A stretch of DNA of 64,000 nt. It comes from Azospirillum sp. TSH64 (lineage in GTDB: Bacteria; Pseudomonadota; Alphaproteobacteria; Azospirillales; Azospirillaceae). A program made the position numbers and the translations under genes. Below, piece after piece: positions 57,897-64,000 of this stretch (its first letter is position 1; every line of letters starts with the position of its first letter). The notes under the pieces are model-generated. The model ran no database searches. It saw only the letters and a program-made list of their open reading frames with translations, and was not told the DNA's origin. The stretch is from assembly GCF_003116035.1 (NCBI RefSeq), contig NZ_LGQW01000015.1:862096-926095 (forward strand). Direction: 5' to 3'.

Positions 57897-58921
57897 CGGC
57901 CGTGTCCCAGGCGCGGCAAGCCGGGATCGCCGCCTTCCTGGCTGCCAACGGCCTGTCCGATGCGGTGCGGGAGCCGCTGGCCGGCGATGCCTCTGCAAGA
58001 CGGTACGAGCGGCTGCGCAAGGCCGATGGCGGCACGCTGATCCTGGTCGATACGCCGGCCCCGGCCGAGGACCTCGTCCCCTTCATCGCCATCGGCGCCG
58101 AACTGGCCGCAATCGGGCTGTCGGTTCCCACCGTGCTGGCGGCGGATGTGGAGCGCGGCCTGGCGATCCAGGATGATTTCGGAATCGAAACATTTACGCG
58201 CCTGCTGGCCGCCGGCGCCGATCCGCAGCCGCTCTACACAATGGCGACCGATGCGCTGATCGCCATCCATCGCGGCTGGCCGGAGGGGGCGGCGCAACGC
58301 CTCGCCCTGCCGGTCTACGATCCCGACCTGTTCATCGCCCAGACCCGGCTGTTCCTCGACGCCTATGTGCCGGTGGTGCTGGGTCGCCCCCTGAGCGAAG
58401 AGGATCGTTCCGATTTCGATACGGCCTGGCGCGCGGTGCTGGAGCCGGTCTGCGCCGGGGCGCCGTCGCTTCTGCTGCGCGACTACCATGTCGACAATTT
58501 GATGCGGCTGGACCGGCCGGGGGTGAAGGCGGCCGGGCTGATCGACTTCCAGAGCGCCGGCTGGGGGCCGCGGGCCTACGACCTCGTCTCGCTGCTGGAG
58601 GATGCGCGGCGCGACGTGACGCCCGCTCTGGCGGACGCGATGGTCGCCCGCTATCTCGCCGCCTTCCCCGACAGCGATGCCGCCGCCTTCCGCCGCGCCA
58701 TGGCGGTGCTGGGGGCGGTGCGCCACACGCGGATCGTCGCCATCTTCGTCCGTCTGGCGCTGGGCCAGGGGCGGCGGTCCTACCTTGTCCATCTGCCGCG
58801 GGTCTGGCGCCTGCTGGAGGCCCAGCTGGCGAAGCCGGAGTTGGCCCCGGTCGCCGGCTGGTTCGACCGCCATCTGCCGCCCGCCGCCCGTTCCGCCTTC
58901 GTCGTTCCGGAGACGCTCTGA
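57893..58921 (+). CDS. amgK: N-acetylmuramate/N-acetylglucosamine kinase, AmgK family
   Basis: 342 residues, aminoglycoside-phosphotransferase fold. The catalytic region LLLRDYHVDNLMRL and metal site GLIDFQSAGWGPRAYDLVSLLEDAR match AmgK, which phosphorylates anomeric MurNAc and GlcNAc for cell-wall recycling. Overlap with tsaE at 57893-57896 and the next gene 1 bp later (murU) show one operon. The amgK-murU pair bypasses de novo UDP-MurNAc synthesis and gives fosfomycin tolerance in Pseudomonas and alphaproteobacteria. Confidence 0.9.
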   Translation: MTAVSQARQAGIAAFLAANGLSDAVREPLAGDASARRYERLRKADGGTLILVDTPAPAEDLVPFIAIGAELAAIGLSVPTVLAADVERGLAIQDDFGIETFTRLLAAGADPQPLYTMATDALIAIHRGWPEGAAQRLALPVYDPDLFIAQTRLFLDAYVPVVLGRPLSEEDRSDFDTAWRAVLEPVCAGAPSLLLRDYHVDNLMRLDRPGVKAAGLIDFQSAGWGPRAYDLVSLLEDARRDVTPALADAMVARYLAAFPDSDAAAFRRAMAVLGAVRHTRIVAIFVRLALGQGRRSYLVHLPRVWRLLEAQLAKPELAPVAGWFDRHLPPAARSAFVVPETL

Positions 58922-58922
58922 G

Positions 58923-59657
58923 ATGACCATTCCCGATACCGCAATGGTCCTGGCCGCCGGCCAGGGCCTGCGCATGCGCCCGCTGACCAACCACCGGCCG
59001 AAGCCGCTGATCCCGGTGGTGGGCAAGCCGATGCTGGACCATGCGCTCGACCGGCTGGCCGAGGCCGGCGTCGGTCGGGCGGTGGTCAACAGCCACTATC
59101 TGGGCGCGATGATCGGCGAGCATCTGAAGGACCGGACGACGCCGGCCATCACCCTGTCGCCGGAAGAGACATTGCTGGAGACCGGCGGCGGGGTGAAGAA
59201 GGCCCTGCCCCATCTCGGCAGCGCGCCGGTCTATACGGTGAACGCCGACATATTCTGGCTCGACGGGCCGGTGCCGGCCCTGCGCCGGCTCGCCGCGCAT
59301 TGGAACCCAGCGGAGATGGACGCGCTGCTGCTGCTGATGGCGACGACCAAGTCGGTCGGCTATGACGGGCTCGGCGACTATCACATGGACCCGCTGGGCG
59401 GGCTGACCCGCCGGGGCGAGCGCGAGCTGGCGCCCTTCGTCTATGCCGGGGTGCAGATCGTCAAGCCGGAGCTGTTCGCGGCGGACACCCCCGACGGCGC
59501 CTTTTCCACCAACCTGATCTGGGACCGCGCGCAGGCGGCGGGCCGGCTGTTCGGCCTTGCCCATGACGGGCTGTGGTTCCACATCGGCACGCCCGCCGGG
59601 CTGAAAGAGGCCGAGGAACTGCTGGCCATCGGCGGCATGCGGGCGGTGGCGCATTGA
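58923..59657 (+). CDS. murU: N-acetylmuramate-1-phosphate uridylyltransferase, MurU family
   Basis: 244 residues from ATG 58923. The nucleotidyltransferase signature LAAGQGLRMRPLTNHRPKPL and substrate region GKPMLDHALDRLAEAGV are clear; TGGGVKKALPHLG and NADIFWLDG follow. It makes UDP-MurNAc from MurNAc-1-phosphate produced by AmgK. The paired position decides MurU over other NTP transferases. Confidence 0.9.
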   Translation: MTIPDTAMVLAAGQGLRMRPLTNHRPKPLIPVVGKPMLDHALDRLAEAGVGRAVVNSHYLGAMIGEHLKDRTTPAITLSPEETLLETGGGVKKALPHLGSAPVYTVNADIFWLDGPVPALRRLAAHWNPAEMDALLLLMATTKSVGYDGLGDYHMDPLGGLTRRGERELAPFVYAGVQIVKPELFAADTPDGAFSTNLIWDRAQAAGRLFGLAHDGLWFHIGTPAGLKEAEELLAIGGMRAVAH

Positions 59658-59733
59658 GGGCCGGCCCGCGCTATACTCAAGCCGCGCCACACTCAATCGA
59701 AAGTGGCTCATCCTTGGATTTGATCGCAGGCTC

Positions 59734-62697
59734 ATGACCCTCCCCAAAGTCTACAGCATCCCCGCAGGCGCGCCCTTCGTCGACATGCTGGCGGCGGGGA
59801 TCATGGAGCGGGTCGGCGGCGATCCGATGGCCCTTGCCGGCGTCACCGTGCTGCTGCCGACGCGGCGTGCCTGCCGGGCGTTGCAGGCGGCCTTCCTGCG
59901 GCGGTCGGGCGGGCAGCCGACGCTGCTGCCGCGGATGGCGCCGCTGGGCGAACTCGACGCCGGCGACCTCAGCCTGACCGAGGAGGAGCTGCCCGACGTC
60001 CCGCTCGACCTGCCGGAGGCGATCTCGCCCTTGAACCGGCAGATGACGCTGGCCCGGCTGATCCTGGGGGCCGAGGGGCTGTCGGCGACCACGGCGCAGG
60101 CGGTGCGGCTGGGCGCCGATCTCGGCCGGCTGATCGACGCGGTGTGGACCGAGCGCGCCGGCTTCGAGAAGCTGGAGTCGCTGGTGCCGGCGGATTATGC
60201 CGAGCACTGGCAGGTCACGCTGAAATTCCTGCGCATCATCACCGAGGTCTGGCCCGCCATCCTCGAGTCGGGCGGCCAGACCGACCCGGCCAAGCGCCGC
60301 AATCTGGCGCTGGAGACGCAGGCGGCCCTCTGGCAGGCGGCCCCGCCGCCGGGCATGGTGATCGCCGCCGGCTCCACCGGCTCCATCGTCGCGACGACGG
60401 AACTGCTGGCGGTCATCGCCCGGCTGCCGCAGGGGGCGGTGGTGCTGCCCGGCCTCGACACCGGGGCCGACGACACGATCTGGGACGCCATCGCCGAGGA
60501 TGAATCCCACCCGCAGCACGGGCTGTCGCAGTTGATCCGCCTGCTGGAGGTGGAACGGCACGAGGTGCTGCCCTGGACCGACGCGCCGGAGCCGCGCGGC
60601 GCCCGCGCCCGCCTGATCGCCGAGGCGATGCGCCCGGCGGCGACCACCGAGGGCTGGCGCGAACTGTCCGGGGTGGACGCCGCGGCGCTGGACGGGCTGA
60701 CCCGCATCGACGCAACCACCTCGGAGGAAGAGGCGCAGGTCATCGCGCTGCTGATGCGCCATGCGCTGGAAACCCCGACCAAGACCGCGGCGCTGATCAC
60801 CCCCGACCGCAACCTGGGACGCCGGGTTGCCATGGCGCTGGCGCGTTGGGGCATCCTGGTCAACGATTCCGGCGGCCAGCCGCTCGCCCACACCGCGGTC
60901 GGCACCTATCTGCGGCTGACGGCGGAGCTGGCGGCGAGCCGCGTCCATCCGCTGGCGCTGCTTGCGCTCGCCAAGCACCCGATGGCGGCGGGCGGCCGCG
61001 ACTCCGCGGATTTCCGCGCCGCCGCCCGCGCGCTGGAGCGCGTCGTGCTGCGCGGCCCCCGCCCGGCGGAGGGCTTCGACGGCGTGCTCGCCGCACTGGA
61101 GCAGGCCGAGCGCTTCGACCATGAGGAGCAGCAGGAGTTCCTGCGCACCTGGCTGGTCGACATCGGCCAGCGCGCCGCTCCCTTCCTTGAGGCGCTGGCC
61201 GGCGAGACGCCGCTGGCCGACCTCGTGCGCGCCCATGTCGCCTTCTGCGAGTCGCTGGCCGCCGACGATGCGCTGACCGGGGCGGAGCGGCTGTGGCGCC
61301 AGGACGACGGCGAGGAGGCGGCGCGCTTCGTCCACGACCTGCTGGATGCGGCGGACGGCTTCCCGGCGATCCCGGCCAAGGATTACCCGGCGCTGCTCGA
61401 CGCGCTGATGAGTGCGCGGGCGGTGCGTCCGCGCTATGGCCTGCACCCGCGCCTGTTCATCCTGGGTCCGATGGAGGCGCGCCTCCAGCATCTCGACCTG
61501 ACCATCCTGGGCGGGCTGAACGAGGGAACCTGGCCGCCAGCCGCCTCCGCCGACCCCTGGATGTCGCGGCCGATGCGGCGCGATTTCGGCCTGCCCAGCC
61601 CGGAACGGCTGGTCGGCATGTCGGCCCACGACTTCGCCCATGCCTGCGGCGCGCCCGAAGTGGTGCTGACCCGTGCGGCGCGGGTGGAGGGCACGCCGAC
61701 CGTGCCGTCGCGCTGGCTGCTGCGGCTGGAAACCGTGCTGAAGGCGCTGGATCTGGACGGCGTGATCGAGGAGCGCGGGGCCTGCTGGCTCGGCTGGGCG
61801 CGCGGGCTGGACGAGCCGGACCGCGTGCAGCCGGTGGCCGCACCGGAACCGCGCCCGCCGCTGAGCGCCCGGCCGCGCAAGCTGTCGGTGACCGAGATCG
61901 AGACCTGGATGCGCGATCCCTACGCCATCTATGCCCGCCACGCCCTGCGGCTGCGGGCGCTCGACCCCATCGCCGCCGATCCGGGCGCGTCCGACCGCGG
62001 CCAGATCATCCACGACACGCTCGACGCCTTCGTCCGCGAGCATCCGGGGCCGCTGCCGCATGACGCGCTCGACCGGCTGATCGCGCTGGGGCGCGAACGG
62101 TTCGGCCCGCTGCTGCGCAGCCATCCCGACGTCTGGGCCTTCTGGTGGCCGCGCTTCGAGCGGGTGGCCGGCTGGTTCGTCGATCTGGAGCGCGAGCGCC
62201 GCCCCCGTCTCCGCCCGCTGGGAACGGAAGTGCCGGGCCGGCTGGAGCTGTCCGGCCCCGGCGGTCCCTTCGCCCTGACCGCCAAGGCCGACCGCATCGA
62301 CCGCGGCCCCGACGGGCTGGTGGTGATCGATTACAAGACCGGCACTCCGCCGAGCGCGCGCGAGATCGAGCTTGGCTTCGCCCCGCAGCTGCCGCTGGAG
62401 GCCGCCATCGCCGCGGCCGGCGGCTTCAGCGGGGTGGACAAGGGCGACGTGGCCGAGCTGACCTTCTGGCGCCTGTCCGGCGGCGACCCGGCCGGCGAGG
62501 AGAAGCCGGTCAAGGGCGACCCGGCAGCGCTGGGCGAGCAGGCGCGTGCCGGGCTGGAGGCGCTGATCGCGCAGTTCGACGACCCGCAGACGCCTTACCG
62601 CTCCCGCCCACGCCCGGCGATGGCGCCGCGCTACACCGACTACGCGCATCTGGCCCGCGTCCAGGAATGGTCGGCGGGCGGCGGGGAGGGGGAATGA
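59734..62697 (+). CDS. addB: Double-strand break repair protein AddB
   Basis: 987 residues. The N-terminal half resembles an inactivated helicase (VLLPTRRACRALQAAFLRRSG). The C-terminal PD-(D/E)xK nuclease has GQIIHDTLDAFVREH and the catalytic VVIDYKTGTPPS; the four-cysteine iron-sulfur cluster of Bacillus AddB is not seen, as usual in alphaproteobacteria. With AddA it resects DNA ends for RecA-dependent repair. addA follows, separated only by the repeat at 62722-62840. Confidence 0.95.
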   Translation: MTLPKVYSIPAGAPFVDMLAAGIMERVGGDPMALAGVTVLLPTRRACRALQAAFLRRSGGQPTLLPRMAPLGELDAGDLSLTEEELPDVPLDLPEAISPLNRQMTLARLILGAEGLSATTAQAVRLGADLGRLIDAVWTERAGFEKLESLVPADYAEHWQVTLKFLRIITEVWPAILESGGQTDPAKRRNLALETQAALWQAAPPPGMVIAAGSTGSIVATTELLAVIARLPQGAVVLPGLDTGADDTIWDAIAEDESHPQHGLSQLIRLLEVERHEVLPWTDAPEPRGARARLIAEAMRPAATTEGWRELSGVDAAALDGLTRIDATTSEEEAQVIALLMRHALETPTKTAALITPDRNLGRRVAMALARWGILVNDSGGQPLAHTAVGTYLRLTAELAASRVHPLALLALAKHPMAAGGRDSADFRAAARALERVVLRGPRPAEGFDGVLAALEQAERFDHEEQQEFLRTWLVDIGQRAAPFLEALAGETPLADLVRAHVAFCESLAADDALTGAERLWRQDDGEEAARFVHDLLDAADGFPAIPAKDYPALLDALMSARAVRPRYGLHPRLFILGPMEARLQHLDLTILGGLNEGTWPPAASADPWMSRPMRRDFGLPSPERLVGMSAHDFAHACGAPEVVLTRAARVEGTPTVPSRWLLRLETVLKALDLDGVIEERGACWLGWARGLDEPDRVQPVAAPEPRPPLSARPRKLSVTEIETWMRDPYAIYARHALRLRALDPIAADPGASDRGQIIHDTLDAFVREHPGPLPHDALDRLIALGRERFGPLLRSHPDVWAFWWPRFERVAGWFVDLERERRPRLRPLGTEVPGRLELSGPGGPFALTAKADRIDRGPDGLVVIDYKTGTPPSAREIELGFAPQLPLEAAIAAAGGFSGVDKGDVAELTFWRLSGGDPAGEEKPVKGDPAALGEQARAGLEALIAQFDDPQTPYRSRPRPAMAPRYTDYAHLARVQEWSAGGGEGE

Positions 62698-62721
62698 TGG
62701 GGTTCGCTCGATTCGGGGACA

Positions 62722-62840
62722 ATCCCCCTCTCCCCCCCGGGGAGAGGGTCGGGGTGAGGGGGACGCATTGCGTGCCTGCCCCAAAGGTCCTGCTACGCAT
62801 CCCCCTCACCCTAACCCTCTCCCCGGGGGGGAGAGGGGAT
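62722..62840. repeat. GC-rich palindromic repeat pair, copy 4, inside the addB-addA unit
   Basis: Left arm CCCCCTCTCCCCCCCGGGGA then GAGGGTCGGGGTGAGGGGGACGC; right arm CCCCCTCACCCTAACCC then CTCTCCCCGGGGGGGAGAGG. It is very close to copy 2, down to GCGTGCCTGCC / GCGTGCCTTCC in the loop. It sits between two genes that are normally co-transcribed and would form a strong RNA hairpin between them. Confidence 0.88.
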
Positions 62841-62872
62841 AAGCGCCTGCTCCGGCACCGGAAGCCCCGTTC

Positions 62873-64000
62873 ATGACCATGACCGATCTGCCCACCCGCA
62901 CCCTGCCGCTCGATCCCAACGTGGCGCAGCGGCGGGCGTCCGATCCGACGGCGTCGGTCTGGGTGGGGGCGTCCGCCGGTTCGGGCAAGACCAAGGTGCT
63001 GACCGACCGGGTGCTGCGGCTGATGCTGTCGGGCACGCCGCCGGCGCGCATCCTCTGCCTGACCTTCACCAAGGCCGCCGCGGCGGAGATGGCGATCCGC
63101 ATCAACCGGACGCTCGGCCTGTGGGCCACCCTGCCCGACGACGCACTGGAGGACCGGCTGGCCGACCTCTGCGGCGAGCGGCCGTCCATCGAGGCGCGGC
63201 TGAACGCAAGGCGGCTGTTCGCCCAGGTGGTGGACTGCCCCGGCGGCATGAAGATCCAGACCATCCACGCCTTCTGCCAGTCGCTGCTGCGCCGCTTCCC
63301 GCTGGAAGCCGAGCTGGCGCCGCATTTCGACGTGATGGACGACCGCACCGCCGATGGGCTGCTGACCGAGGCGCGCGACGCCGTGCTGCATGCCGGCCGC
63401 ACCGAGCCGGACAGCCCGCTCGGCCGCGCCATGGGCCGGCTGACCGGCGAGCTGAATGCCGAGGATTTCGCCGGGCTGCTGGCCGAACTGGCTGGCCAGC
63501 GCGGGCAGGTGGAGAAGCTGTTCGAGCGCTTCCACGGGCTGGACGGGCTGATCGACGCCATCCACGACACGCTGGAGGTGCCGCCCGGCGTGACCGAGGA
63601 AACGATCCTCACCCATGCCTGCCATGACGACCAGTGCGAGCCGCCGGCCCTGCGCGAGGCCTGCCGGGCGCTGTCGGGCGGCAGCGCCAGCGACCAGGAG
63701 CGCGGCATCGCCATCCAGCACTGGCTGGACGCCGCCGACCGCCGGGTGCGCGCCTTCGACGCCTACAGGCGCCTGTTCCTGACCGCGGACGGCAGCCCGC
63801 GCAAGACGCTGATGACCAAGAAGCCGGCCACCGCCTACCCGCAGGCGCTGCTCTCCCTGCAAAAGGAAGCGGAACGGCTGGTCGAGATTTCGGAGCGGGT
63901 GAAGGCCGCCGGGGTCGCCGCCTCGACCACCGCGCTGCTGACGCTGGCGCAGGCGATGCTGGAGGCCTACCGCGAGCGCAAGGCGGCGCGCGCCCTGCTG
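62873..64000 (+). CDS. addA: Double-strand break repair helicase AddA, N-terminal part
   Basis: 376 codons up to the window edge; start ATG 62873 or 62879. The UvrD-type helicase Walker A is VGASAGSGKTKVLTDRVL. Motif Ia follows (CLTFTKAAAAEMAIRIN) and then QTIHAFCQSLLRRFPLEAEL. The remaining helicase motifs and the C-terminal nuclease lie outside. It partners AddB at 59734-62697. Confidence 0.95.
   Translation, partial: MTMTDLPTRTLPLDPNVAQRRASDPTASVWVGASAGSGKTKVLTDRVLRLMLSGTPPARILCLTFTKAAAAEMAIRINRTLGLWATLPDDALEDRLADLCGERPSIEARLNARRLFAQVVDCPGGMKIQTIHAFCQSLLRRFPLEAELAPHFDVMDDRTADGLLTEARDAVLHAGRTEPDSPLGRAMGRLTGELNAEDFAGLLAELAGQRGQVEKLFERFHGLDGLIDAIHDTLEVPPGVTEETILTHACHDDQCEPPALREACRALSGGSASDQERGIAIQHWLDAADRRVRAFDAYRRLFLTADGSPRKTLMTKKPATAYPQALLSLQKEAERLVEISERVKAAGVAASTTALLTLAQAMLEAYRERKAARALL

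Noticed and set aside
59677..62784. 1035-residue minus-strand frame opposite addB
   Set aside because: Shadow of AddB; composition dominated by Arg, Gln, His and Gly with no domain.

Overview
The window is about 64 kb of very GC-rich (roughly two-thirds G+C), gene-dense DNA. It looks like a chromosome of an alphaproteobacterium near Azospirillum (Rhodospirillales). The basis is gene content and order: dnaA next to rpsT, an enoyl-CoA hydratase and mutM; trpB-trpA-accD-folC; a DivL-like kinase near tsaE-amgK-murU-addB-addA; and a SUV3-type helicase. The genus is an inference from gene order and codon use, not from a marker gene. No rRNA, CRISPR array or intact transposon was seen.

Layout. 1-3.9 kb: the start of a proline-rich unknown gene, then an EnvZ/OmpR-type kinase-regulator pair divergent from a Spy-like periplasmic protein; the shared intergenic region carries paired GTTAC boxes. 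4.2-8.6 kb: SUV3-like helicase, hslR and a Tim44-domain protein. 8.9-12.4 kb: polyamine-type ABC ATPase and binding protein without permeases, and a REC-GGDEF diguanylate cyclase. 12.4-19.6 kb: dnaA, rpsT, enoyl-CoA hydratase, a small secreted protein, mutM, proline iminopeptidase, two tandem tRNA-Arg(ACG) units and a purine phosphoribosyltransferase. 19.8-26.7 kb: a 555-residue unknown and an oligopeptide uptake operon with two binding proteins and two permeases but no ATPase. 26.9-33.5 kb: ppa, an SDR gene divergent from a LysR regulator, L-lactate dehydrogenase and a PatZ-like acyl-CoA synthetase/acetyltransferase.

33.5-39.3 kb is the most unusual stretch. It holds a 23-codon hydrophobic peptide gene with its own Shine-Dalgarno and hairpin, the modD-corA-folD-yggU-yggT genes, and tRNA-Ala(CGC). 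After the tRNA comes a short island: a frameshifted Mrr-type restriction endonuclease remnant, a promoter-plus-terminator unit that looks like a small RNA gene, and a DUF3800 gene. 39.3-44.0 kb is the housekeeping block folC, accD, trpA, trpB.

44.2-53.0 kb is rich in signalling: a REC-HPt protein, a cold-shock protein, an NtrC-type regulator, coaBC-dut, and a 1285-residue hybrid kinase. 53.2-64 kb: a DivL-like kinase with a decayed ATPase domain, a ferredoxin-NADP reductase, an unknown 150-residue protein, tsaE, the amgK-murU peptidoglycan-recycling pair, and addB with the start of addA (double-strand break repair).

Four copies of a G/C-rich palindromic repeat pair lie between genes at about 0.7, 6.9, 8.8 and 62.8 kb. 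The last one separates addB from addA. Start sites were chosen by family alignment, Shine-Dalgarno spacing and overlap with neighbours; where two starts fit, the entry says so.
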